Assembly (NCBI GenBank): GCA_028023455.1
Contig: JAQFVV010006221.1
Span: 4,605,166-4,669,165 of the forward strand
Direction: 5' to 3'
DNA: 64,000 nucleotides
Source of the DNA: Epiperipatus broadwayi
Lineage: Eukaryota; Onychophora; Udeonychophora; Euonychophora; Peripatidae
Shown here: positions 1 to 12,289 of the stretch, piece after piece
Layout: each line of letters begins with the position of its first letter
How positions within the stretch are numbered: the first letter of the stretch is position 1
Program-made: the position numbers and the translations under genes
Notes under the pieces: generated by a model
What the model was told of the DNA's origin: nothing
Databases searched by the model: none
What the model saw: only the letters and a program-made list of their open reading frames with translations

Positions 1-25
1 TTTATTTACTAAATGACTAAAGAGA

Positions 26-85
26 GTTTGAAAGTCTGTGTCCAAATACCCTCTAATTACATCTAAAGCTTAAGTATATACATTA
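26..85 (+). repeat. Family B tail fragment
   Basis: This short segment (GAAAGTCTGTGTCCAAAT and the bases after it) matches the outer end of the family B palindromes, for example the reverse complement of about 49170-49225 and the + strand near 28020-28040. It is the degenerate tRNA-like end of that family, without a readable ribozyme. The rest of the copy would lie off the left edge of the window. Confidence 0.5.
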
Positions 86-969
86 TACTTGTATTCAAAT
101 ATTCCATATTCAGTCTGTATTCTGCCCAACCCTCATCTGTGTATTTAAATAGAGATATTGTAATGCTCACATTGAAACAGTTAGATTTGTTTCACCTATT
201 ATATTCTATAACAGTGTATTTTGTTTCCCTCAGATTGCGTGCGTTTCTTTCATTTAAAACGTTGAGTGTGCTTGTAATATTGCCGAGTATGTGCATATAT
301 AATCATCTTGTTAATTATAATATAAAAATATAGTCTTAAATATTTATATACGCGCATATTCCTTTATGTTTGTTAAAACTGAAGTAAACATAACGGTGTA
401 TAGTTAGAATTTATGTATATGACAAAATAATAAGTTTAAATTTATAAAATTATTTATTTAAGTTTCAATATTCATTTTAAATAATTTTCAATTCTATTGT
501 TTGTTTAAAATTACACAAGCTGTAATTTTACTTACGAGTTTTAACATTTCATCTAAAAATAATTGTTAGCTGAAACTTGACCCATTTAAAATTATAACTA
601 AGACCAATTATAAAATTCAGTCAGGCATAAATCCACACTAAGTGCTGTTGGAAAACTCTAGGGAATATATCTTTGGCTTTGGATGTAGCTATGACACAAA
701 TTGGAATAATAGAGCTTTTAAGTCCAGATTTAACTATAGCAAATATTAAAAACTAAGTGGAAATTTAGTTAAAGGCAAAGTTTGAATCAGTAAACAAGTG
801 ATGAGGTAAGAGTAAAAGGGGGAGGGACCTACTGTCAAAGTAGAATATAAAAAAGGCCTATAGTAGCCATAAAAAGTGTTGTTGTTGCTGCTGATGTATT
901 TCCTGAAAGACCAGTGCCACAAATAATAAAGCCATTCCTGCATTAATTTAGCAAGCTGAATTCTAGAAA
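86..969. other. AT-rich stretch, nothing recognised
   Basis: Low-complexity AT-rich DNA. Short open frames at 139-333 (+) and 746-943 (-) have the composition expected by chance and resemble no family I know. Confidence 0.5.
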
Positions 970-1300
970 ACCATTACCAAAGCTGTTCAAATGAGGACCA
1001 TCAGCTAGAGACAATAGACAGCTGTCTATTTGTCTCGGACAAGCTGCTACCGCATGAGAAAATATCAACCTCAGCCACGCCCAGTCCAGTGATGGAGAAG
1101 CTACACCTGAAATCCCAGAGAGTTCCTGACCAGAGTAATGGGGAAAGCCACCACAGAAGTAAATTTTCCAGCTGCATCCAGACTCAAACCTAGAAAAGCC
1201 ACAGCTGATTTAACAGAGAGAAGATGCACAAGAAAGTTGCCTTGAAAGACTCACTACCAAGATTACCAGTAAATCATTCTGCAGAATACGTAATTTCATA
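970..1300. other. Unexplained less AT-rich island
   Basis: About 330 bases are clearly richer in G+C than the flanks, with a short palindrome (AGACAGCTGTCT, near 1017-1028). Plus-strand reading gives stop-interrupted peptide that looks somewhat protein-like. It could be an old retrocopy or transposon fragment. I do not recognise a family and see no splice structure. Confidence 0.3.
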
Positions 1301-1753
1301 ACAAAACTTATTTTGAATGAAAAACTAGCTAACTAATCAATCTCGTAATTAATTATATCATTTAAATGTTACACTAAACTGTTTATATTAAATTTATTTA
1401 AAGCTTAGAGCACTCTCAAAATTCTTGCTTGATCATAAATAATTTAAATAATCATAAATAGTTAGGTTCTATAAAACCATTTCAAACAAAGTTTCATTTC
1501 TAAATTATAATTTTATTGATCGTTTCTGCAATTTGTTCTTATGCCATCTATCTTTAGTTTTAAGTTCATGTTTATTAATTTATGCTATGTTCATCAGAAT
1601 GGAGTTTTGTATGTTAATAATTATCAGAGGCGCGATTAAGCACCTTTTCATTATATCAGATTATTGTAATATAAAGAAATGTAGGCAAAACTCTCTTCTG
1701 AAATAAAACTATTATTTATGCTAGAGTGAATCAGTTACTTATAATGCCCAAAA

Positions 1754-2013
1754 TAAGTTATTTAAAATGCATCTTTTGCGCAAGTTATTTAAAATGAAAA
1801 TATTTTGCACAAGTTATTTAAAATGTATATTTTACATGTGTTATTTAAAATGCATATTTTGCATAAGTTATTTAAAACGCATATTTGTTAAGTTATTTGA
1901 AATTGATATTTTACGAGTTATTTAAGATTAATATTTGAGTAATTTATTTAAGAATCAACATTTTGCGTGAGCTATTTAAGAGTCCATATTTGACATAGAT
2001 TATTTAAAAATCA
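1754..2013. repeat. Degenerate minisatellite, unit about 30 bp
   Basis: About nine head-to-tail units carry the core AAGTTATTTAAAATGCATAT followed by a TTTTGC(A/G) segment. Units are most alike on the left and drift toward the right, where the core becomes TTATTTAAGA. No ORF runs through it. The array is AT-rich and ends in unique sequence at about 2010. Confidence 0.75.
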
Positions 2014-2868
2014 GTTCGTTTGATATTAGATGTAAATTATACATATAATTAATGTTTCAAGTTCTAGTAAATCTTTAATTTTGCTATAACTCCTTTTAAT
2101 TAAAGATTAAGAAACTATGCAGAGATCCTTAAATCAGATTCTCATTATCGCCTTTATCATGTGACTTAATAATCTCATTTATGAACTGATCAGTGGTAGT
2201 AGCACTGAAAGAAGCTAAGATTTTGGCGTAATTAATTTATGAAAATATTAAATTAGCATTGCGAATGTGCTTCTAGTTAGCATAAATATGCATCTCTCCT
2301 TGCTATACCTATAATGACCTACATAAGGATCGTTTCCACGTCAAGTCACGCCTCGAAAGTTTAGGCAACTGTGACATTTATTTGTATTTGAAGGAACCAA
2401 AGCATTCCAAAGGGCTTGTAAGCCACTCTTCTGCTCACTTGATTAAAAAGGCCTCTTCGTATTATAGCAAGTAGCCCGGTTTGGGGACCGGTTTACTAGG
2501 TAATAACCTCAAGAACACATTCGAGGCACACTTATTCTGATACTATAGTTTATAACGCACTAGAATCTGATGTTCAACTGCCACACCTCAGTTCAGATTC
2601 CTTAGCAAGTAACTTCAGTTTTGATCCGATTCGGAATCTGAGTTAACGCATTTATCTGTGTAGCAATTATATGTATCACGCAAATATCTTTATAGTTGAG
2701 TTTAAACTTAGTAAAAATAATAATATAATCTCTATCAGTTACCAATAAATTGATCACTCTAACTATTACTTATTTCCACTATATAGAACATGGCATGAGT
2801 TATGACATAGAAGATGTATAAGCCTATTAAAAAGTCATAGACTAATTAAACATTTTGTAAACCCAAAA
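2014..2868. other. Unique sequence without recognised gene
   Basis: No family was recognised. The part around 2290-2560 is less AT-rich and gives a partly open plus-strand reading with stops. This could be a transposon relic but the evidence is too thin to name one. Confidence 0.4.
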
Positions 2869-3075
2869 GCCACTCACCTGCGTGTGAGTATTATATAAAT
2901 TGCTTTATGATATTATTTTATAACCTTGAACCACTCACCTGCATGTGAGCCCTATATAATTAGCTGTGTTATATTATTTGTAACCCTGAGCCACTCACCT
3001 GCATGTGAGCACTATATAAATTGCTGTAATATATTCTTCATAACCCTGAGTATTCACTCACCCGTGGGTGAGCAA
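2869..3075. repeat. Four-copy tandem repeat, 60-bp unit, each with a hairpin
   Basis: CACTCACCTG starts at 2871, 2932 and 2992, and a variant occurs near 3054, a period of 60-62 bases. Each unit opens with a small palindrome (CTCACCTGCATGTGAG) followed by TATATAAAT and ends in TAACCCTGAG. The open frame at 2926-3111 only reflects the repeat. The fourth unit has a different but still palindromic hairpin (CTCACCCGTGGGTGAG). Confidence 0.85.
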
Positions 3076-3246
3076 GCTATACCCAATTTATTTTGCTTTA
3101 TAATTTATTAATTATTATATTAAATTTATTTTGTTTATAATTTGTTGTTACATTAAATTTATGAAATATAAATTTATCTCAGTCTCCATTCTTACTCATT
3201 ACCTTATGAATCACTAGTTAAGTTATATAATATATGTTGGGGGGGA

Positions 3247-3468
3247 TGTCTCATGTTTTACTGCTTTGCTATTACTGGAGGGTGAATAAAGAGATATCGA
3301 GTGTAACCTCAGGCATGTCATTCGCTATGGGTTGACTTGGAAGCACGAGTAAGAGAGTGGAGGTATGATCAGACTTAAGATATTACTATCCTGACTTGGT
3401 CAGCTTTTGGTTCTCTGGCTCAGACTCTTGGTCTGTTGAGCAAATGTACAAACCTGACCATTACAACA
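3247..3468 (+). mobile_element. Possible solo or 3-prime LTR
   Basis: A polypurine run (GGGGGGGA) directly precedes TGTCTCATG. The segment contains AATAAA and ends CATTACAACA, so it has the TG...CA ends and adjacent polypurine tract of an LTR. It is about 222 bases long. No second copy was found in the window, and a direct repeat begins at its right edge, which weakens the boundary. The gag relic at 7200 cannot be tied to it. Confidence 0.25.
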
Positions 3469-4075
3469 TATATGTTGTAAAACAAACGCATATATGTGTG
3501 ATACATATGTTTTTAATATTTAAAAAAAAATTATGAAGAAAGAAAAAAATAGCTTAAAAATAGATTTTGAGAATGAAGCAGAAGTATTGGATCATATTTT
3601 TTTAGAACAGTTCAATAGTAATTAATGTTTTTTTTGTTGTTAGCATAAGTCGAATAGTCAGTAGACATGTCCTGCCATTTACACCACCTAACTCCCAACT
3701 ACATCCATAGAGATTAATTTTTCCCCTGTGTGGTCTCCACAATTGGAATTATATGGTGTATTCAACATAAAATCCAGTGTTAGGAAATAAATCGATAGAC
3801 GAAAAATCACCCTCTGTAGCTTTTCCATTTCAGGGACTACCAAAATTGATTTAGATAAATAAAAAATCGAATATCAGAGCTAAAATAGATCAAATTGATG
3901 CATTTTACCTCTCAAACCAAGAAAGGTGTGATGTAACATTTGCAACATATATGTTGTAAAATAAACACATATAAGTGTTATATATTATTTTAATAAATTA
4001 AAAAAAAATTATGAAAAATAGCTTAGAAGTAGATTTTAACAATGAAGCAGAAGTATTGCATCATATTTTTTTAGA
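3464..4075 (+). repeat. Direct repeat pair, about 479 bp apart
   Basis: The first copy is 3464-3607 and the second is 3943-4075. Both start CAACATATATGTTGTAAAA and both contain GAAGCAGAAGTATTG followed by a T-run and TTAGAA. The second lacks a few bases present in the first. The spacer holds no recognised gene. The copies could be two units of a larger tandem duplication. Confidence 0.7.
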
Positions 4076-4085
4076 AATGGGGAAT

Positions 4086-5717
4086 TGTTAGATAAAGATT
4101 CAGAATCCGCTCTCTTTTTTTTATAATTGGAAAAAAAAGTAAATGTTATAATGAAAAAAAATATTAAAAGATTTTAAAATAAAATTTTCAATAAACAATA
4201 AAATTAATTAATGAAGGTACTCTTGTAAACTATCTCATTGGCAGGAATGCACTTAAATTCTGGAAAGATTTCTGATTGATAAGATAGTAGATGAATCTAA
4301 GAGATTAGATAAATGAATGTAAATTTAATTAAAAACCAAAATTAAAATTTTGATAAAAGTAGACAATAGGAGAGATATATATAAAATAAAAGTAGTGGCT
4401 TATATAATGTTATGATTACTATTACTCTAATTTTGTGTGTGGCAGACAACATGCTACTCAGAGAATATTTTTGTGTAAAATCTAAAAGTAAAAGTCATAA
4501 AGGCAACAACATGCATTGCTAAAGAAACAAAAGTATCATAATCTCAAATTAATAAATAAAGGTATGTTAGCAAATGAAAAATATAATTAAATCATATTGT
4601 AATGTAGAATTTTTCAAAAGATAGCTTATCTGTTCTTTTAACTAAAAAAAAATCAAAATATTACGATGAAAATGAAGACAAAAGAAATTAAATTGTAACT
4701 TTAAAGAATAATGTAAATGATTGTACAAATTTATTATTGAAAACTATTTAATTAAAGAAAATTATGGTCTAATTAAGGTTCATAATAATTTTGTAGATTG
4801 TCTAATCAGGACAGAATTAGGTTTTATTGGAAATCAGTAATATTTCCAATTGATTAAATAATATTGTAACTAATGTTGTAATTAAGTAAAAAGAGGTTTA
4901 ACTAATTAGAAAAAGAATTTGAAATTAATGATGTGGGTGACCTCAGACAATGAGTTTGTCAAGAATATAAAAACTACTAAGATTTTGTTGTATGCAATCT
5001 TCTGAGTCAGCTGGATTGTGCTGTTAAACGTTTGTTGTCATTTTAATCTGCTGTCACTTTGCCAATATTAAAAATAGTGTGATGTTACTCATTCTACTCC
5101 CAGATATCTATATTAATCTTGATCCCTTAATCAAGAACCAGTTCATACATCAGAAATGTAAGGCTATTTATGCAGACATCTTAATACCCCATGTGTTTTT
5201 ATGCTCAGAAAGGGTGTTCATTCGGTGTTCACCACCCAGTTCTTTCACATTTGATCACCTGAAATATAATAACAATCCTTGACTATCAATCCTGAGATAC
5301 CTATCCATTGTTATAGAAAATTGCTACTGAATAAAACCCAAGATACATGCAGCCCCAGAAAGAAGTGGCAATCTGTCAACTTTCAAAAAGGGAGTACACT
5401 CCAAAAAAGCTATAACAAACCCTAATAAATATATATGGTAATTTAAAGTCTAGACAGATTTTATTCTCTTTACATTTATAAAAATAAAAGCCATTGAATT
5501 CTGATCCCTTATTTAGAAATAGACTGATCTATACTAAACTAGTGTAATTTAGTTTATTTTTGATTTTTATTATATGTTTATGTAAATAAACATATTGTTT
5601 AAGTTATTAATTTGGCTTAATTCTCTCTCTGCATACCTCACCATACAATATTCATTAAGTAACTAAGATATTTATTTGATCTAGTACTATGTTGTATAAA
5701 CTGTAATATTAATAATT
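4086..5717. other. AT-rich stretch, nothing recognised
   Basis: A- and T-rich sequence with many homopolymer runs. The open frame at 5079-5282 (+) resembles no known family and has no supporting signals. Confidence 0.45.
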
Positions 5718-6142
5718 AGCCATTCTATCTTTTCACAAAGACTTTATCTTGTGCTTGGAAAGTGAGAGTATTCATTTATAGTTAAAAATCCACAAAGTGC
5801 ATGTGCATTAGCTTAATGGCTAATTATTAATATTACTATATAAAATAAATATCTTATTTGCATGTCTAATTTCAAATAAGAATGATGTATCATAAATTCT
5901 AGAAAATTTCACAAGCGTTATTCATTCAGGCATAGTAAAAGTAATTTAAAGTAATTGCTTAACATCTTCATGCTCTCATTTCCAAATGCTTAGGATTTGC
6001 CCGTACATAAATGTTTGGGTCAAAAAGGTAGATGGATTCATTCTATTTTTTCACAAAGACTTTATCATGAGAGTATTAATTTATAGTTAAAAATTCACAA
6101 AGCGCATGTGCATTAGCTTAATAGCTATTTATTAATATTCAT
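5718..6142 (+). repeat. Direct repeat pair about 315 bp apart
   Basis: Segments 5718-5832 and 6033-6142 share CATTCTAT, TTTTCACAAAGACTTTATC, TTTATAGTTAAAAAT and GCATGTGCATTAGCTTAAT. The second has lost about 15 bases in the middle. Distantly similar text (GCATGT, TAGCTTGAAA, TGATCTTTAATAT) occurs at 33270-33320 and 63765-63810, so the unit may belong to a dispersed family. Confidence 0.65.
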
Positions 6143-6789
6143 TAAGATAAAATTTTGTCAATTATATATCTGTGGTTAAAATACATTGTCTGATAGCTTG
6201 GATTATGTCAGTTTCTTGCTCTTTGTGCTAGTCAGGGAATCAAATTTTAAAATCTTTTCATGATGGTTGATGATGCTAAAGGATTGGGAAAGATGTTCGC
6301 TTCTTGCAGTTATGGAGGAGTGTAATGGTCTTAAAAGGTAGTTGGTGGGGTATATATTTATATACAAACTTGGTCTAGCCATTAATATGGTTAATGTGTA
6401 AAAATATTAACCAAATGAACTCCTCTACTTGTGGTACCTCAAATTTATTTATTATTATTGTTAAAATTTAAATATATAAAAATGGTAATCCATTCTAAAT
6501 TACTCTCCCAACTTAGTGATGAGAACATATCACTTATAAATTTTAGAGACCATATCAGTTATAAATGTCAATCTAAATTGGGCATATTGAGTTTCCATTA
6601 TAAATGTCAACCAATGATTCCATTCTACTTACATCTAATCTAAATATTTGATCAACAGCTAACATTAAAATAACTATTTTAGTTAAACAAAGTTTTAAAA
6701 TATGTATATGTGAAGTAATTGAAAGAAAAAATAAGATTAAAATAAGTAATCGTGGGTAGAATACTAAAAGTAGAAGTGTTAACCCACTA

Positions 6790-6835
6790 AACATCACCGA
6801 GTAGCACTACTTTATGGAGAGTTTTGCCTGTTTTA
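6790..6835 (+). repeat. Family A terminal fragment
   Basis: The text AGCACTACTTTATGGAGAGTTTTGCCTGTTTTAATA is the outer end of family A in its sense orientation. Only the terminus is present and the ribozyme region is missing. Confidence 0.75.
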
Positions 6836-7199
6836 ATAAAAGTAGAAGTATAAAAATAGCAATCGTAGGAGTCATAGATAAGCAAGCAAAGAATGTTAAG
6901 AGAGGATTGTGGTGTTGGAGATCAGATGAACACACCAACTAAATGAAAAAAATTAATTAAAAATGTATACAATTAAAAAAGAAGATATTAAAATGATGCA
7001 ATATTAAAAATAAATAAATAAATAAACAAGGTAATCTATTATCACTAAAGAAATATAACAAAATTAAAAGGGTAAATGATTAATAAAACAAGAACTAAAA
7101 TGGAAGCCCAAGATAAAAGAATTAAAAAATGTTCCTAGCAAGGAACAACAACAAAATAAAACTGAAAAGCAGGAAGTCTCAAATAAGAAAGAAAACGGT

Positions 7200-8490
7200 G
7201 ACATCGTGATCAGATGACAAAAATATTTGAACTTAAAAGTCAAAATAATGAGATAAATATAAAACTTAAAAAAAAGGGAAATAAAAATAAGAAGAAAGCT
7301 AAAGAGCTGAACAAACAAAATAATGAAACAAACATAAAATTAGAAAGTCAAGCTGAAATGCGGAAAATTAGAGCAGCAGAATTAAATCGGGATTAAAACA
7401 AATTATGAAAGAAATAAGTGGGAATATAAAAAAGTGGAAAATTAAATTGAAACAGCATACCAAGATTATTGAAAAAATTAAAATAATGCAGGAAAAAAGT
7501 AGAGCTGTTGCAGGAAGTAGAAACAGATAATAATTTAGAAAATGAAAGAATACTAGAGAATATGAGAGTAGAAATGAACAATTTTGTGAAGAAAGTAAAC
7601 AAAATAGATTTTTAAAATAAACGAAATGAAATGCTTAGAGAAAAATTAGAAAGATAGACATTAATAATTATACACATGAGAACATGAATGTAAGCATGCA
7701 TATACAGAACAATAACCCAGCAATAGTTGACCAATTTTCTAGAATAAGAATATTTTCAGGACATGTAGGTGAAGCTCACACAGAACATATAAGTAGTTTG
7801 AAAAGATACTTCACATTAAACCAGCTAAGTGAAGAGGTCATGAATGTGATTGCATGCAGCTATCTGCAAGGCACTTCTCAAGCATGGTGGGACTCCTTAT
7901 TCAAGAAATCTACCACTTTTAACAAATACATGCAAGTCTTACTAGCTAGCTACTGGAAGAAGAATATCAAAAGAATATAAAACACCAGATGTCACAAGAT
8001 AAATGGTGTACTTGTGAGCTTTCACTCCATTCTTCCATAATCAGGTAGCAAACTATGTGCACTGATAGACAGCCCATTATCCGAACAACAAATTGTTATG
8101 ATGGTGTAGCAAAATTTTCCTCATCAGAATGAAGATACAGTTGAGCAAATAGCCGAATTTTAAGTGCTTTTGATAGCACCAGACTTGCTTACAAGGCCAA
8201 AGATCAAGATTTAAATCCAAACCAAAAGAACTGACAATAAATGTCATGTAATTTGGGCATATGATCAATTCTTGAAGAGGATTTAGAAAAAGACACTTTT
8301 CCAGCAAACCTGAAAGAACAAGAATCTTCAGGCAAACCAGAAGCAATTAAGATTTCACTTGTGCAAGGCAATCAGAGAGACCAAGGGATGATTCACAATC
8401 TCCTAACATGAGTAGCTACTCTAAGAAATATAAGAATAAAGACCCACAGGCTTTACTTCATAATAATGGGCTCGGATTGTGTAAGGAAAA
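7200..8490 (+). pseudogene. Gag-like relic of an LTR-type retrotransposon
   Basis: Two readable pieces lie in order. At 7214-7396 is a lysine- and asparagine-rich, probably coiled-coil stretch. At 7684-7980 is a 98-residue stretch with the retrotransposon Gag pattern: a YFTLNQLSEEVM segment, then YLQGTSQAWWDSLF with the conserved tryptophans, then a hydrophobic LLASYW end. Beyond the stop at 7980, frames such as SPLSEQQIVMMV (about 8070) and PEAIKISLVQGNQRDQG (about 8337) continue a gag-like protein with stops and frame changes. I found no protease, reverse transcriptase or integrase. The gag family is inferred from motif spacing, so the Ty3/Gypsy assignment is only likely. Confidence 0.6.
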
Positions 8491-9137
8491 ATGATTAGGA
8501 ATGTTTATATATATATAATGAGTAGAATTTTATTAGCATCTGAATAAAACTTTTGAAAAAAGAAATTCAACAATAATAATGAATATAGTATGATGAGCCA
8601 AAATTTTGAGTAAGCCAGCTTATAAGTCTTTACCATGGCCACAGTGGAGCATGATGAAATAAAGAAAAACATTAAAAAAAAGTACAATAAAAAGAAAAAA
8701 AAATCATAATAATGTAAAAAAAAAAAAATATATAAGCAAAAATAGTAGTAATATCCAATGTTTCTGTACATGTTGAGTGATGATGAGTAAAGAAGTAATC
8801 AATTGAGGTGTAAGTAAATGTAGGAACTCCAGATCATATTTTGTGTTTGATTAAGCCTTTCTTTGCAGGGGACTTTGATGTGGAAACCCGTTATGATGAT
8901 GATGCGCCAGTAGAAAAGAGTCCTGGCCCATTATTGGAAGAGAAATTCCAAGCCAAGAATTAATAAAAATATCATAAGCTGAATGTGGAATAGAGACAGT
9001 CACTTGCCATTCACAAATTGCTTGTCCAAGTTTTTCACCCATACTGCGCAGAATGACTCATGAGGTAGTCAGAACTTCCACAAAGAAATTAAAGATTAAA
9101 TTAACTAAAAAATCAATCTGTATGTATAAGCAAAGTC

Positions 9138-9637
9138 NNNNNNNNNNNNNNNNNNNNNNNNNNNNNNNNNNNNNNNNNNNNNNNNNNNNNNNNNNNNNNN
9201 NNNNNNNNNNNNNNNNNNNNNNNNNNNNNNNNNNNNNNNNNNNNNNNNNNNNNNNNNNNNNNNNNNNNNNNNNNNNNNNNNNNNNNNNNNNNNNNNNNNN
9301 NNNNNNNNNNNNNNNNNNNNNNNNNNNNNNNNNNNNNNNNNNNNNNNNNNNNNNNNNNNNNNNNNNNNNNNNNNNNNNNNNNNNNNNNNNNNNNNNNNNN
9401 NNNNNNNNNNNNNNNNNNNNNNNNNNNNNNNNNNNNNNNNNNNNNNNNNNNNNNNNNNNNNNNNNNNNNNNNNNNNNNNNNNNNNNNNNNNNNNNNNNNN
9501 NNNNNNNNNNNNNNNNNNNNNNNNNNNNNNNNNNNNNNNNNNNNNNNNNNNNNNNNNNNNNNNNNNNNNNNNNNNNNNNNNNNNNNNNNNNNNNNNNNNN
9601 NNNNNNNNNNNNNNNNNNNNNNNNNNNNNNNNNNNNN
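9138..9637. other. Assembly gap, 500 N
   Basis: Exactly 500 undetermined bases, a standard scaffold gap of unknown true length. Open frames drawn across it are artefacts. Confidence 0.99.
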
Positions 9638-10949
9638 GCTTCGTTTAAGGAGAAGCCAAAATACATCACATCACATCACATTAACATTAAAATAGATGAT
9701 TAACATTTGAAAAGAGCACAAAACTGTATGCCGGAAAAAGCTTATATATAATTATTAAAATATATTTATATAGCTGTTGTATATAATTTTTATTATTTAT
9801 TACAATTTTTAATACATAAAATGTATTGTATGTAAGAGCAATTGTCTAAATATATGGATATAATAATGTCTGAATCATCTAAGGAAACTGACTCAATTAA
9901 AATGCATCTTAAGGATGAAGTGTGCTTTTTATGATATCATTAGAAAGTTGCTTGTGAAAAAAAGTTTCTGTAGATAATAAGTTAGCATATAGTATAGTAT
10001 TAATGAGAGAATGTAAAAATTTATAATTTGTCAATAATTACACCTATGGTTTCCTTTACCTGATATCTCTTCTTGAGATCACTATTTAAGTAGCCATAGT
10101 ACACAAGTCACAGTGATCACCAGTTTATAGTTCATAAGTTAACTTGTAATCTTACTGTGGTGGCATCTTATCTGGTCTCCCACAAACTGGTTATCACAAG
10201 ATCCTAGTATCCAAAACCCTCTTATTTCACAATTTGATTCTAACATAATTCAGATATGGCTGATAGTGCCAATAACTGGAGAACAAATGATATACAAATA
10301 GATATTGAATGCAAAAAGAATATTGATCATTAAAGTTTAAATTAATAATAATAATAATAACAAAATATATCGCAGTATTATTACAATATAAAAATACACA
10401 ATCATAATATAAAGAGAATTGCTACACATCCCTCCAGATATCATCAGTTTTAAAAATAAGTAATTCGACACAATTATTTAATATTTCAATAAATTTCTAT
10501 TTTCCTGATCTATTAGTTGGTACAGATGACAGTAGTTTTCAATATGGTAAATATATATTATGGCAACCGTGTCTCACAGGCTAACAAAGATATAATATAA
10601 AATAGCTCATAGAAAGTGATTAATAAAATAAAGCATGAGAATCAGTTATATATTTTGAGGCAACGCAGGTTAAATGTCTAAATAATTTATTTACATGCTG
10701 AGAACTATATAAGATCAGGACTAATATATTTCAAGTAGCTAAAATAATATATTAATTAAAGAATATTAGAATAACTTCAAAAAGAAATTTGCTGTTAACT
10801 GAAAGATCCTATGATTCCTTTTTGATGTCTAAAAAAATCAGGTAGGTTGAATTTTTAATGTCTATTCTATATGCTCTCTTTATTGCAGCTGCTTGTTACT
10901 ATGTTATGATTACATGTTCAAAATTTTTGGTACACAATATCTCGAGGAA
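9638..10949. other. AT-rich stretch, nothing recognised
   Basis: No gene or repeat was recognised. It contains a short (ATA)n run near 10345-10365. Confidence 0.45.
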
Positions 10950-11161
10950 ATGTAATATGGAAAAATAACTATACGCAAAAATGTATATGAGATACACTTA
11001 AAATACTCATGAAGTATGAAGCTGGCAATCTTCTCCCCTCTGTCAGTTGCCATGAGTATGACGAGTATAACTTAGCCAAAAGTGCACTAGGCAAAAAATT
11101 GCAGACTTCATACAGATTTTAAACTACATTTTTGCGAATAGTTACTTTTTCCATATTATGT
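10950..11161. mobile_element. Short inverted-repeat (MITE-like) element
   Basis: The left arm (TAATATGGAAAAATAACTAT, then ACGCAAAAATGTA) at 10951-10986 is the imperfect reverse complement of 11126-11160. The core between the arms has further partial palindromes (CATACTTCATGAG-like and GGCAA/TTGCC). At about 210 bases with no coding capacity it fits a non-autonomous foldback element. I could not define a target-site duplication. Confidence 0.6.
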
Positions 11162-11659
11162 TATGATTTATATAATAAATAATCACAGATGTGTTATCAA
11201 TATGCATCAGTTAGAATGGTGGATTATTGACTTTTATCTCTGAAATTAATACTAAGAATCACCACTGTCTTTCTTCTCGCTTGTCGGATAGTTCTTAACT
11301 AAAACATCAGTTGAGTTTTCTTAAAGGCAGTATGAATATAAAATTTGTAAAAAATGAATCCATTAAAAAAGTATTAAATATCTAGAATTTTGTGTATGGA
11401 AAAAGCTAATAATTATATAAAAAAATATTGTGAATTAGCAAGGAAAACTATAAAAGAGCTCAAAAGTATAAAACATCTTGGTACCAAGAGGAAAGTTATT
11501 TTTTGTACTAAGAATATGAAACTATTAAATTAAAAAAAAAGAGATAGCATCATGAAGTGTAGCAAAAAGATTTATAAAGGATTATATATTGATAAAGAAG
11601 ACAAAGTACTGCCTACAGTTATTATATCTTCTGAATTACCAAGAATTATAAAAAAGGAG

Positions 11660-12215
11660 GCGAGATGTGCAATTAAATCTATGAACACCCACAGAAGCTA
11701 AACTCCTCTATATAGTATCGCCACTCAGTGCAAGCCAGAGTAATCTATAGATGCAAAAAGTTTGTGCATAAAGTCCCATCTAGTGCCTACTCATCCAATA
11801 TCCCCAGGCTAATTTCTAACTTGTGGATTTCATCAATGAGGAGCTTTGGAAATGAGAGAATTGCACTTAGATCTTAGGATCTAATGATTATTATGTTTTC
11901 ATTTTGGATTCAAACCTTTGTAGTTAGATAACAAGTTAAAAGGTGGTTGCTGGAGAGTTGCATTAAATCCTAAGATCTACGTGCAGTGCGCTCTTATCCA
12001 AAGTTCCTCACTGAAGAAATCCACAAGCTAGAAACTAGTCTGGGGGTATTGGATGAGTAGGCACTAGATAGGAATTTTAAACACAAACCTTTTTACAAAC
12101 ATTGATTACTGTGGCTTGCACTGTGTGGTGCTACTATGTGGAGAGTTTAGCCTCTGTGCAAACAGCTTGTGTGAGCATAAAGAATGGTGATCATATGATG
12201 TTTAGTGGTTTAAAT
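11660..12215. mobile_element. Family A palindromic copy, near full length
   Basis: Two inverted arms meet near 11900-11940. The left arm is antisense, from CTCCTCTATATAGTATCGCCACTCAGTGC to the ATCTTAGGATCTAATG block. The right arm is sense, from GTTGCATTAAATCC to GGAGAGTTTAGCC and the outer GGTGATCATATGATG segment. The right arm keeps a readable but eroded hammerhead (11991-12057) with CTGAAGA, GAAAC, ACTAGT and TGGGG, but its stem II is disrupted. The left arm hammerhead has C3 changed to U. This is the best guide to the full family A layout. It lies immediately 5-prime of the LINE relic. Confidence 0.8.
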
Positions 12216-12289
12216 CTATAAAGGGAAAACCTCCTGAAAATGAGGGAATAATAATTGAGGGGAAATAAAACAACTGTTGGAAAAGTTAT

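Noticed and set aside
8863-8970. A possible terminal exon: TTTCTTTGCAG acceptor followed by an open frame (FDVETRYDDDAPVEKSPGP) ending in a stop.
   Set aside because: No homologous family was recognised, no upstream exon was found, and the opposite strand is also open over the same stretch (8851-9042). It could be chance.
9053-9703. Open frames of about 200 residues on both strands.
   Set aside because: They run across the 500-N gap and consist mainly of undetermined residues. The same applies to 35489-36079.
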